Of a DNA stretch of 9,822 bases, positions 1-5,815 are shown one piece after another (the stretch's first letter is position 1; every line of letters begins with the position of its first letter). Location of the stretch: the NCBI GenBank assembly GCA_016218905.1, contig JACRCS010000818.1, positions 1 to 9,822 on the forward strand. Reading direction: 5' to 3'. The DNA is from Deltaproteobacteria bacterium (GTDB lineage Bacteria; Desulfobacterota_C; Deferrisomatia; Deferrisomatales; JACRMM01). The notes under the pieces were generated by a model. The model was not told the origin of the DNA. It saw only the letters and a program-made list of their open reading frames with translations, and made no database searches. Position numbers and translations under genes: made by a program.

Positions 1-2
1 GT

Positions 3-707
3 GGTGTCTTCCGGCTGGGAGGAGTCCTTGTCGGAACATATGCATTCACCGTTCTGGGAAACGTCCTTGGGGCTCGTTGGGACCACGCAGCGTTGCGAAC
101 GCAAGACATCGACTTGGCCGCCGATTCAGTACTGGGCGTTGCGGTACCGGCCGACCTTCAGGACGACGTGCCGAGTACGCTGGAGCGCCTCGAGATGGGG
201 TTTCTACCGGTGCCGCCCCTCAACTCGAAAGCACCCTCCACGTCGTTTCGGACCCGGGGTGGGCTGTTGCGCCTGGACCTCCTGACCGTGGTCAAGCGGG
301 CGAACCGGACCGAGCCCGTGTTCCTTCCCCAACTGAAGGCGTCGGCCATGCCGTTGCCGTTCATGGACTACCTGCTCGAGGAGCCAATCCGGGCGGCTGT
401 AGTCGACCGCGGTGGCGTCTTGGTGAACGTCCCGTCGCCGGCCCGATTCGCCCTCCACAAACTCCTCGTGATGGGAGAGAGGAGCGCGGCCTTCGCGACC
501 AAGGCGGAAAAGGACTTCAGCCAATCAGCACAGATGCTGACCCTGATGGTCGAAGATCGTCCCGGAGACCTCCAGCTCGCGTGGGAAGCGCTCCGGGGCA
601 GGGCAGGCGCCAGCAAGCGAATAACCGCCGGCCTCGCAAGTCTTGACGCGCGAGCGCCGGACGTAAGCCGCGCAGTGCACGAACTCATCCGTCATTCGGC
701 GCCGTAG
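3..707 (+). CDS. GSU2403-type nucleotidyltransferase-fold protein (5' end outside window)
   Basis: The frame is open from the left edge to the TAG at 705-707 and shows 234 residues; the true start lies upstream of the window. The visible part begins with GVFRLGGVLVGTYAF, followed by RTQDIDLA (Asp35 and Asp37 of the visible protein) and RLDLLT (Asp92). This spacing fits the nucleotidyltransferase-fold pattern of a glycine-rich turn, a D-x-D pair and a third acidic residue. The segments LEEPIRAAVV, NVPSPARFALHKLLV and GDLQLAWEAL are what I recognise from the GSU2403-like family (NTP_transf_8 type), whose biological role is poorly known. The acidic residues are all present, so activity is possible, but the substrate cannot be inferred. 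The 3' end overlaps the convergent AraC-type gene by 16 bases. An internal ATG/TTG start would cut off the glycine-rich turn, so the long frame is preferred. Confidence 0.82.
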   Translation, partial: GVFRLGGVLVGTYAFTVLGNVLGARWDHAALRTQDIDLAADSVLGVAVPADLQDDVPSTLERLEMGFLPVPPLNSKAPSTSFRTRGGLLRLDLLTVVKRANRTEPVFLPQLKASAMPLPFMDYLLEEPIRAAVVDRGGVLVNVPSPARFALHKLLVMGERSAAFATKAEKDFSQSAQMLTLMVEDRPGDLQLAWEALRGRAGASKRITAGLASLDARAPDVSRAVHELIRHSAP

Positions 708-1015
708 CCTTCCGCTGAGTTTCGATGCATCCGAGCGATCTCCGACGGCGCCTGCCCCGTTACCTTTCGGAAGGCGGCCAGGAACTGCGACATGGAGCCG
801 TAGCCTACGGCCAGGGCTACTTCCGTCACGGAAGCGCCGCCGGCCGCGAGAAGGTCCCGGGCCCGTTCGATCCGGTTGCGTACGAGAACCGCCTTCGGCG
901 TGAGCCCGAGCTCTTTGGAGAAGAGGCGGCGAAGGGTTCGGACGCTCGTTCCGGACGCGCCGGCGAGCGCCGGGATCGAGAGCGGCTCGTCCAGATGTTC
1001 CCGGAGGTGCGCCAT
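692..1015 (-). CDS. AraC-family DNA-binding domain, N-terminal sensor domain missing
   Basis: The protein of 107 residues holds a complete AraC/XylS-type C-terminal domain. The first helix-turn-helix is around LSIPALAGASGTSVRTLRRL, and the second is SVTEVALAVGYGSMSQFLAA followed by FRKVTGQAPSEI, the family signature. Full family members usually have about 250-300 residues with an N-terminal effector-binding domain; none is present. The only usual start codon is the ATG at 1015-1013. Upstream of it the same frame still reads EGIARDPRLRAA, which looks like the normal lead-in to this domain, so related sequence continues to about 1050. Beyond that similarity is lost, there is no ATG, GTG or TTG, and a stop is met at 1154-1156. 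I infer a gene cut at its 5' side by rearrangement. It may be a pseudogene, although a free DNA-binding domain could still be made. The ribosome binding site is poor. Confidence 0.7.
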   Translation of the reverse strand: MAHLREHLDEPLSIPALAGASGTSVRTLRRLFSKELGLTPKAVLVRNRIERARDLLAAGGASVTEVALAVGYGSMSQFLAAFRKVTGQAPSEIARMHRNSAEGYGAE

Positions 1016-1066
1016 CGCCGCTCGCAGCCTCGGATCCCTCGCGATCCCCTCCAGGTGGTCAGCGTC

Positions 1067-1089
1067 CAGGTTCGAATCTCGTGCTCCGA
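1067..1089 (+). other. tRNA-Pro 3'-end-like remnant at a gene junction
   Basis: The bases CAGGTTCGAATC (1067-1078) followed four bases later by GCTCCGA (1083-1089) closely resemble the T-arm and 3' acceptor strand of bacterial tRNA-Pro, where I recall the same two blocks about five bases apart. The T-stem here pairs poorly (three of five pairs), no CCA follows, and there is no tRNA body upstream, so this is not a working tRNA. It lies exactly between the end of AraC homology and the start of PNPOx homology. tRNA 3' ends are common attachment sites for integrases, so a degraded attachment site is possible. Chance similarity cannot be excluded. Confidence 0.3.
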
Positions 1090-1575
1090 GTATCTCCCAT
1101 GCTGGAGAGGGGAGGGCGGCTCTACTTCTGCGCCTCGAACCAGAAAGAGGTATTCAGGGAGCTCCGGAAGAACCCCTTCGTCGAGCTCTGCGCGAGCGGC
1201 GAGAACTACTCGTGGCTGCGGCTGAGAGGCAAGGCGAGGTTCTCGGACGACCTCGAAGTGAAGGCGATGATCCAGGAGGTGAGCCCGCTCGTGAAGTCGA
1301 TCTACCAGACTCCGGACAACCCTGCCTTCGAGGCTTTCTACCTGGAAGACGCGGAGGCCACGATCGCCGACTTCAGCGGCAATCCCCCTCGGAGCTTCGT
1401 CTCGGAAAGCTCCCCCTCAGTGGCAGCTGGCGCAGTTTCCCCCGGCGCACCCGGAGCACCCACCCCCAGCGCTGCTTTCCCCGCCCGCCCCGCTAGAGCG
1501 GAACGCGAAGGCGGACATCTGTTTCTCCAGGTCGGTGCCGTTGCACTTCGGGCAGGAGGGCGTGCGGGAGCCTAG
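1081..1575 (+). pseudogene. PNPOx-like (pyridoxamine 5'-phosphate oxidase family) fragment
   Basis: The frame from the GTG at 1081 encodes the C-terminal two thirds of a split-barrel PNPOx-like protein: MLERGGRLYFCASNQKEVF, NPFVELCASG, WLRLRGKARF, SPLVKSIYQTPDNPAFEAFY and LEDAEATIADFSGNPP. Relatives have roughly 40 further N-terminal residues, including strands that help bind the flavin; here the upstream sequence belongs to the AraC-type gene on the other strand. Recognisable homology starts at about 1096. At the other end, family members stop soon after the GNPP block, but this frame reads on for about 60 residues of Ala/Pro/Gly-rich sequence opposite the zinc ribbon gene, to the stop at 1573-1575. 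It has lost both its native start and probably its native stop. No ribosome binding site is seen. A non-functional remnant is the best reading; homology covers about 1093-1400. Confidence 0.72.
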
Positions 1576-1632
1576 GACGAGGGTCTCGAACTTCTCACCG
1601 CAGCCGGTGCAGACGAATTCGAAGATGGGCAT
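1417..1632 (-). CDS. FmdB-family zinc ribbon protein
   Basis: A 71-residue protein begins MPIFEFVCTGCGEKFE at the ATG 1632-1630. Cys8/Cys11 and Cys27/Cys30 form the two CxxC halves of a zinc ribbon. A Gly/Ser-rich linker leads to a second cysteine cluster (Cys59, Cys62, Cys67, Cys70) ending in CASCH, a tail often seen in this family. The frame is open 29 codons further upstream, but family members start at MPIFEF/MPLYEY, so the shorter form is chosen. The family is named after a gene in the formylmethanofuran dehydrogenase operon and is often annotated as a regulator; its molecular role is not settled. It is divergent from the tungstate/molybdate transporter. The PNPOx remnant overlaps it on the opposite strand. 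The ribosome binding site is weak. Confidence 0.87.
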   Translation of the reverse strand: MPIFEFVCTGCGEKFETLVLGSRTPSCPKCNGTDLEKQMSAFAFRSSGAGGESSAGGGCSGCAGGNCASCH

Positions 1633-1783
1633 TACGGAAGCCTTCGGTTGCTTGGGGTGAATGGTCCGAACTGTTATGCACTTATCGAGGGCCGGCGGCA
1701 AGAGTTGGCCGTGACGCATAACGGGTGACGGCTGAAAAGTGACGGTGGGCCGCCCGAGTGATCAGGCTTGCGCTTCAAGTGCG

Positions 1784-1813
1784 TTGCCCACCGGCGCGGT
1801 TCTGCGCTATGGT
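1784..1813 (+). promoter_or_regulatory. Candidate sigma-70 promoter for the riboswitch-tupB operon
   Basis: TTGCCC (1784-1789) and TATGGT (1808-1813) are separated by 18 bases and resemble -35 and -10 boxes. Transcription would begin near 1820, shortly before the riboswitch candidate. The rest of the stretch between the zinc ribbon gene and 1784 shows no gene or strong structure. The assignment rests on position and partial consensus match only. Confidence 0.4.
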
Positions 1814-1842
1814 GCGCGTGTTCTCCGAGCGGAGCGGACCTA

Positions 1843-1930
1843 CAGGCCTCCGGGCCCACGGCCGCCCGCCACCGGGTCCGGGTGGAAACGCCCGTACCTC
1901 CCGCGCTTGGAAAGGAGAGCGGCCGGCCTG
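1843..1930 (+). ncRNA. Moco/Tuco riboswitch aptamer candidate
   Basis: The segment resembles the Moco RNA motif (molybdenum cofactor riboswitch and its tungsten-cofactor variant). It has the stretches GCCTCCGGGCCCACGGC, CCCGCCACCGGG, GGAAACGCCCG and CCTCCCGCGCTTGGAAAGGAG, which match my memory of the conserved core. Pairing supports it: 1843-1848 (CAGGCC) with 1925-1930 closes the element, 1860-1865 (GGCCGC) pairs with 1919-1924, 1879-1884 pairs with 1889-1894 around a GAAA tetraloop (1885-1888), and 1898-1901 pairs with 1914-1917. Moco RNAs precede genes for molybdate transport, cofactor synthesis and molybdo- or tungsto-enzymes. The gene downstream is a TupB-like tungstate permease, so the tungsten-cofactor (Tuco) class is plausible. 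A terminator follows 14 bases later, suggesting that bound cofactor switches transcription off. Confidence 0.78.
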
Positions 1931-1944
1931 CGTTTCCGGTAGAG

Positions 1945-1972
1945 GCCCACTCCCGCGCGGTGTGGGCTTTTT
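1945..1972 (+). terminator. Intrinsic terminator forming the riboswitch expression platform
   Basis: GCCCAC (1945-1950) pairs with GTGGGC (1962-1967), with inner C/G pairs across CCGCGCGG, and TTTTT follows at 1968-1972. It lies 30 bases upstream of the tupB start. Two alternative pairings would undo it. GGCCTC (1845-1850), part of the closing stem of the aptamer, complements GAGGCC (1942-1947). The aptamer also holds a second GCCCAC (1854-1859) that can pair with 1962-1967. This is the layout expected of an attenuator. Confidence 0.72.
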
Positions 1973-2002
1973 GTGTTGCGCGGCTAGCGAGAGGGAAGCT
2001 GT

Positions 2003-2701
2003 ATGGAACTCATCTGGGAAGGGCTGAAGGAGGCGATCCGGCTCCTCGTGACCCTTGACCCCGAGGTCCTCGGGATCTCGCTCCTCTCGCTCAAGATCTC
2101 GGGTACGGCGACGCTCATCAGCGTGCTCCTCGGGGTCGCCGGCGGGACGGCGCTGGCGCTCTCGCACTTCCCGGGCCGCCGCGTGGTCGTGAGCCTCGTC
2201 AACACCGGGATGGGCGTTCCGCCGGTCGTCGTCGGGCTCTTCGTCAGCATCCTCCTGTGGCGGAGCGGACCCCTCGGCTCCCTCGGGCTCCTCTACACCC
2301 CCACCGCGATGATCATCGCCCAGACGGTGATCGCGACCCCCATCGTCATGGGCATCTCCCTCTCCGCGATCCAAAATCTTCCCGAGAAGCTCCGCTACCA
2401 GGTCCTCGCCCTGGGCGCCACGCGGACGCAGCTCGTCTGGATCCTCGTCAAGGAGGCTCGCCTGCCGCTCCTCGCCGCGGCCATGGCCGGCTTCGGGGGC
2501 GTCATCTCCGAGATCGGTGCTTCCATCATGGTGGGCGGGAACATCAAGGGGTACTCCCGGGTCCTGACGACGGCGACGGTCATGGAGACCTCCAGGGGGA
2601 ACTTCGACGTGGCGATCGCCCTGAGCTTGATCCTTCTGGGGCTCGCCTTCGGCGTCAACGCCGTCCTCACCCATCTCCAACAGAGGGAGCGCCCCCGGTG
2701 A
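2003..2701 (+). CDS. tupB: Tungstate ABC transporter permease, TupB-like
   Basis: The 232-residue inner-membrane permease should carry tungstate (or molybdate) into the cytoplasm. About five hydrophobic segments are visible (roughly residues 24-52, 61-86, 96-123, 152-177 and 199-223). The cytoplasmic EAA-type loop that contacts the ATPase is near residues 131-155 (LALGATRTQLVWILV). The block GFGGVISEIGASIMVGGNIK with the nearby RVLTTATVMETSRGNF is characteristic of TupB-type permeases and separates them from ModB. GAGGGA at 1991-1996 is a good ribosome binding site six bases before the ATG. The stop overlaps the GTG of the next gene (GTGA). A Moco/Tuco riboswitch candidate and a terminator lie just upstream. 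No tupA is found in this operon. Confidence 0.88.
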   Translation: MELIWEGLKEAIRLLVTLDPEVLGISLLSLKISGTATLISVLLGVAGGTALALSHFPGRRVVVSLVNTGMGVPPVVVGLFVSILLWRSGPLGSLGLLYTPTAMIIAQTVIATPIVMGISLSAIQNLPEKLRYQVLALGATRTQLVWILVKEARLPLLAAAMAGFGGVISEIGASIMVGGNIKGYSRVLTTATVMETSRGNFDVAIALSLILLGLAFGVNAVLTHLQQRERPR

Positions 2702-3813
2702 CCGAGCGCACCCCGCTCGTCGAAGCGAGGCGGTTGCGCCTCGTCCGGGGAGGGGCGTGCGTGCTCGACGTCCCGTCGCTGCGGCTCGAGGAGGGGGAGA
2801 CCCTGGCCCTCGCCGGGCCCAACGGCGCCGGCAAGTCGACGCTCCTCATGTGCCTCGCGAGCCTCTGGAAGCCCACCCAGGGAGAGCTCCTCTACCGCGG
2901 GACCCCCACCGGCTCGGGTTCGGCCTCGCTCGCGTACCGGCGCAAGGTCGCCGTCGTCTTCCAGGAACCGCTCCTTCTCGACACGAGCGTCTTCCGAAAC
3001 GTGGCGAGCGGCCTGAAACTGCGCGGGATGACCGGCAGGGAGGCCGAGGAGCGGGTGCTCGAGAACCTGGAACTCTTCCGGATCGGGCACCTGCGGGACC
3101 GCTCCGCCCGGACCCTCTCCGGGGGCGAGGCCCAGCGGACGAGCCTCGCCCGCGCCTTCGCGGTCCGGCCGGAGGTGGTCTTCCTGGACGAGCCGCTGGC
3201 GGCCCTCGATCCTCCGACGCGGGAGGCCCTCCTGGAGGACCTCGGACGGAGCCTCCGCCGCAACGGAATGGCGGCCGTCTTCGCGACCCACGACCGCCTC
3301 GAGGCCCTGCGGCTCGCCGACCGGATGCTCGTCCTGCGCTCGGGCACCATCGCGCAGCTCGGAACGCCCGAGGAGGTCATGAACCGGCCCGTGGACGAGT
3401 TCGTGGCGTCCTTCGTCGGGATGGAGAGCCTGCTCTCCGGGCGCGTCGTGGAGGCGAGCGCCGGCACGGTCACGGCGGAGGTCCACGGCCAGCGCGTGGA
3501 GGCCGTCGGGGAGGCGGCCTTGGGGGAGGCGGTCCTCGTCGGCATCCGGCCCGAGAGCGTCACGTTGCTCCCGGAGCTCCCTCCGAATCGGACGAGCGCT
3601 CGAAACCACTTCCGGGGCCGGGTCGAGGCCGTCACCCCTCACGGCCCCGTCGAGAAGGTCCTCCTCGACTGCGGCTTTCCGCTGGCGGCCTTCGTCACCC
3701 GGCGCTCCGCGGAAGACCTCCGGCTCGCGCCGGGGCAGACCCTCTACGCCTCCTGCAAGGCCACCGGCGTCCACGTCATCCGGAAGGTCTCCAGGCCGAA
3801 GGGACCCGCGTAG
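2698..3813 (+). CDS. Tungstate/molybdate ABC transporter ATPase with C-terminal TOBE/Mop domain
   Basis: The GTG at 2698 overlaps the tupB stop, indicating translational coupling; the frame is open further upstream, but that part lies inside tupB. The 371-residue protein has a Walker A box GPNGAGKST (residues 40-48), Q-loop Gln89, ABC signature LSGGEAQR (140-147), Walker B VVFLDEP (160-166) and H-loop His198. The C-terminal part (about 290-365), with SARNHFRGRV, LDCGFPLAAFVTRRSAEDL and ASCKATGVHVIRKV, is a TOBE/Mop-type domain as in ModC and WtpC, which can bind the oxyanion and inhibit transport. It powers the adjacent permease. It could be called tupC or wtpC; no symbol is given because a TupB-like permease is paired with a ModC/WtpC-style tail. 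All nucleotide-binding residues are present. Confidence 0.9.
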   Translation: MTERTPLVEARRLRLVRGGACVLDVPSLRLEEGETLALAGPNGAGKSTLLMCLASLWKPTQGELLYRGTPTGSGSASLAYRRKVAVVFQEPLLLDTSVFRNVASGLKLRGMTGREAEERVLENLELFRIGHLRDRSARTLSGGEAQRTSLARAFAVRPEVVFLDEPLAALDPPTREALLEDLGRSLRRNGMAAVFATHDRLEALRLADRMLVLRSGTIAQLGTPEEVMNRPVDEFVASFVGMESLLSGRVVEASAGTVTAEVHGQRVEAVGEAALGEAVLVGIRPESVTLLPELPPNRTSARNHFRGRVEAVTPHGPVEKVLLDCGFPLAAFVTRRSAEDLRLAPGQTLYASCKATGVHVIRKVSRPKGPA

Positions 3814-3932
3814 CCGGCTTCCCGTGATCGCTCCTGCCCATCCGTGGATGGCCGCCCCCGCACTCGTCGCTCCCGCCCCTCCTGGGCTCCTCGAGGCGAG
3901 CACATCCTGCGCACGTCCTGTGCTTCTCGGCC

Positions 3933-3951
3933 CGAGCTCTTCCTGAGCTCG
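3933..3951. repeat. Perfect inverted repeat upstream of the gas vesicle genes
   Basis: CGAGCTC (3933-3939) and GAGCTCG (3945-3951) are perfect inverted copies around a five-base gap, with a smaller GCAC/GTGC dyad just before (about 3911-3923). No T-tract follows, so it is not an ordinary terminator. It ends 24 bases before the candidate -35 box of the gas vesicle operon and could be a regulator site. The rest of 3814-4014 holds no gene that I can support. Confidence 0.35.
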
Positions 3952-3974
3952 TGCGCGATCCGATCCCCATCGAC

Positions 3975-4004
3975 TTGCGTCCGCGCCCGCATCGGCTAGT
4001 TATA
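3975..4004 (+). promoter_or_regulatory. Candidate promoter of the gas vesicle operon
   Basis: TTGCGT (3975-3980) and GTTATA (3999-4004) are 18 bases apart; TAGTTA or TATAGG nearby are alternative -10 boxes. The A/T-rich TAGTTATAG stands out in this GC-rich sequence. Transcription would start around 4011-4015, at or just before the ATG of the first gas vesicle gene, which has no Shine-Dalgarno sequence. A leaderless or nearly leaderless message is therefore likely. Confidence 0.42.
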
Positions 4005-4014
4005 GGCTCTGCCG

Positions 4015-4821
4015 ATGAATGCGCTGGACTCTCCCCTCTATCTCTACTGCTTCGCCCTCTCCGAGCGGCTCACGACGCTCGCCCCGCCCCTCCTCGCCGT
4101 CCGGGTACGCTCGGTAGCGGCCGTCGCGAGGGAGGTCCTCCTCGCCGACTTCTCGGGCCCGGAGGCGGAGGAGAAGGCGAGAGACCTCGCCTGGATCGGG
4201 CCGAGGGCGCTGGAGCACAACCGCGTCGTCGAGGAGGTGTGGGCGCAGTCGCCGGTCTTCCCCGTCCCTTTCGGGGCCCTCTACTCTTCCGAGGCGGCGC
4301 TGGTTCGGTTCGCGACCGTCCACGAAGGCGCCATCCGCGCGTTCCTCCACCGGGTGCACCGCGCCGCGGAGTGGGCAGCGAAAGTGTTTCTCGACCGGGA
4401 GCGGGCCTTGGCGCACCTCCTCTTCCGGCGTGGCACCGCGGACGAGACGGCCTCGCTCTCTCCGGGCGCGCGTTACCTCCGGGAGCGGAAGGCCGCACAA
4501 GCCGGCGACGGCGAGCTGCGGCGGTGGCTGGAGGCCAGCGCGAACGAGATCGAACGTAGCCTCGCGGAGCACGCCCCCGAGTTCCGGCAGCGGCGGCCGC
4601 TGGAGACGCAGGACCAGCCCGGGCTCCGGATGATCTTCAACTGGGCCTGGCTCGTGGAGAAGGAGAGGGCGGGGGATTTCGCGGCCGCGGCCGAGCGCCT
4701 CCACCGGGCCTACGAGGGGCGCGGGCTCGCGCTCCAGCTCTCCGGACCGCTCCCGCCCTACAGCTTCGTTCCGCCGCTCGGCGAAGTCGAGGCTCCGGAG
4801 GGGAACGGGGGTACCCGGTGA
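4015..4821 (+). CDS. Gas vesicle protein, GvpF/GvpL family (first copy)
   Basis: The 268-residue protein belongs to the GvpF/GvpL family, accessory proteins needed for gas vesicle assembly; GvpF is thought to bind GvpA and help the growing shell. Family blocks are present in order: PLYLYCFAL at the N-terminus, ALEHNRVVEEV (about 65-75), VFPVPFGALY (81-90), EWAAKVF (119-125), GARYLRERK (151-159) and GPLPPYSFV near the C-terminus (244-252). The ATG lies a few bases after a candidate -10 box and has no Shine-Dalgarno sequence. The stop overlaps the next gene's GTG (GTGA). By position it would correspond to GvpF in the F-G-L-S-K-J order of Bacillus megaterium, but the family members are too alike for a firm F/L choice. 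Confidence 0.9.
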   Translation: MNALDSPLYLYCFALSERLTTLAPPLLAVRVRSVAAVAREVLLADFSGPEAEEKARDLAWIGPRALEHNRVVEEVWAQSPVFPVPFGALYSSEAALVRFATVHEGAIRAFLHRVHRAAEWAAKVFLDRERALAHLLFRRGTADETASLSPGARYLRERKAAQAGDGELRRWLEASANEIERSLAEHAPEFRQRRPLETQDQPGLRMIFNWAWLVEKERAGDFAAAAERLHRAYEGRGLALQLSGPLPPYSFVPPLGEVEAPEGNGGTR

Positions 4822-5594
4822 AGTGGCTCGTCTACTGCGTCCTCCGGGCGAAGGGAGAGCGCCCGAAGGCGATCCCTCCCGGGGTCGGCGGCGAGCCGGT
4901 GGCGGTCGTCGTGGAGGGGCCTCTCGGAGCGGCACTCTCCAGGCTTCCGGACCCTCCCGGCCGGGCGGGGCTCGCGCCGGTCTTGGCCTACGGGGCCGTC
5001 GTGGACGCCTTCGCGTCGGCCGGTGCGGTCGTCCCGATCCGGTACGGCACCCTCTTCGGGAGCGAAAGCGACGTTCGGGCACTGCTTCGACGCGACGGAG
5101 AGCGGCTCGAGCGGCTCCTCGGCGAGATGGAGGGGCACGTGGAGTTCACGGTCCTCATTGCCCTCCCGGCGAGCCCGGCTCTGCCCGAGACCGGGTCGGC
5201 CGCGCCGGAAGAGGTTCCCGGCGGGGGACCGGGGCGCTCGTACCTGACCGCGCGGCGCGCGCACTACGCCCGCGTCGACGAGGCGCCCGGGGCGAGCCAC
5301 GCGCTCCTGGAGCGGTGCCGCAGTGCGTTCGAGGGGCTCTTCACCCGATCCGCCGTAGAGGCACGCGCGCGGCCGGTGGCGCCGGGCCCCGCGGGCGAAC
5401 GGCGACAGCTCGCGTCGGTCTCGTTCCTGGTCCCGAGGGGCAGGATCGCTCCCTTTCAGGAGCGCTTTCGCGCCCTCGCCGCGCAGGAGCAGGCGGAGCT
5501 CGCGCTCGCCGGTCCCCGGCCGCCCTACAGCTTCGTCTCGCTCCGGCCCGACGAATGGGAGGAGGGAGCCTCGGACCGGCCTACGGGCACCTGA
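4818..5594 (+). CDS. Gas vesicle protein, GvpF/GvpL family (second copy)
   Basis: This second GvpF/GvpL-type accessory protein has 258 residues. Visible blocks are MKWLVYCVLRA, VVPIRYGTLFGSE (71-83), HVEFTVLIAL (107-116), GRSYLTARRAHY (139-150), ASVSFLVPRGRI, and GPRPPYSFVSL (232-242), the same C-terminal signature as the preceding protein. The two proteins are otherwise divergent, so this is an old family split and not a recent duplication. The GTG start overlaps the previous stop by four bases, implying coupled translation. By position it would be GvpL. The Pro/Gly/Ala-rich stretch around residues 118-138 is a probable disordered linker. Confidence 0.88.
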   Translation: MKWLVYCVLRAKGERPKAIPPGVGGEPVAVVVEGPLGAALSRLPDPPGRAGLAPVLAYGAVVDAFASAGAVVPIRYGTLFGSESDVRALLRRDGERLERLLGEMEGHVEFTVLIALPASPALPETGSAAPEEVPGGGPGRSYLTARRAHYARVDEAPGASHALLERCRSAFEGLFTRSAVEARARPVAPGPAGERRQLASVSFLVPRGRIAPFQERFRALAAQEQAELALAGPRPPYSFVSLRPDEWEEGASDRPTGT

Positions 5595-5604
5595 GGGAGT
5601 TGCC

Positions 5605-5814
5605 ATGGCGCAGTTGTCGCTCGGGGAAGCCGAACACGTCACCCTGGTCGATCTCGTGGACCGGATCCTCAACAAAGGAGCCGTAATCTCGGGAGAGGTG
5701 ACGATCTCGGTCGCCGACATCGACCTGATCGAGCTCTCGCTCCAACTCGTCCTCGGCTCGACGGGCGCCCTGTTCCTGCGGGGCGGGCGGGGCCGACTCA
5801 CGAAGGAGGGGTAG
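5605..5814 (+). CDS. gvpS: Small gas vesicle protein of the GvpA/J/M/S family, GvpS-like
   Basis: The 69-residue protein carries the GvpA-family core LVDLVDRILNKGAVISGEVT (14-33), then ISVADIDLIELSLQLVLGS (34-52). The ISVADIDLI type of second strand is seen in minor shell proteins (GvpS, GvpM, GvpJ) and not in the main shell protein GvpA, which has a WVRVSLVGIELL-type strand. The place between a GvpF/L protein and GvpK matches gvpS in Bacillus megaterium. Minor members are thought to act in shell nucleation or at the conical ends. AGGGAG at 5594-5599 gives a ribosome binding site five bases before the ATG. The short tail (FLRGGRGRLTKEG) is basic. GvpM or GvpJ are alternative names. Confidence 0.85.
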   Translation: MAQLSLGEAEHVTLVDLVDRILNKGAVISGEVTISVADIDLIELSLQLVLGSTGALFLRGGRGRLTKEG

Positions 5815-5815
5815 G

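Noticed and set aside
1711..1750. Three GTGACG copies upstream of the transporter promoter.
   Set aside because: Spacing is irregular and the surrounding bases differ, so operator repeats are not supported.
3838..3851. Small hairpin (CCATC/GATGG) soon after the transporter ATPase stop.
   Set aside because: The stem has only five pairs and no T-tract follows, so I do not call it a terminator.
2395..3903. Long open frame on the minus strand opposite the transporter genes (502 codons).
   Set aside because: It is antisense to clear TupB and ABC ATPase genes, has no recognisable domains, and is explained by high GC at third codon positions.
5605..5814. The 69-residue gas vesicle protein as the main shell protein GvpA.
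   Set aside because: Its second strand is of the ISVADIDLI type seen in minor members, and the gene sits between GvpL-like and GvpK genes as gvpS does.
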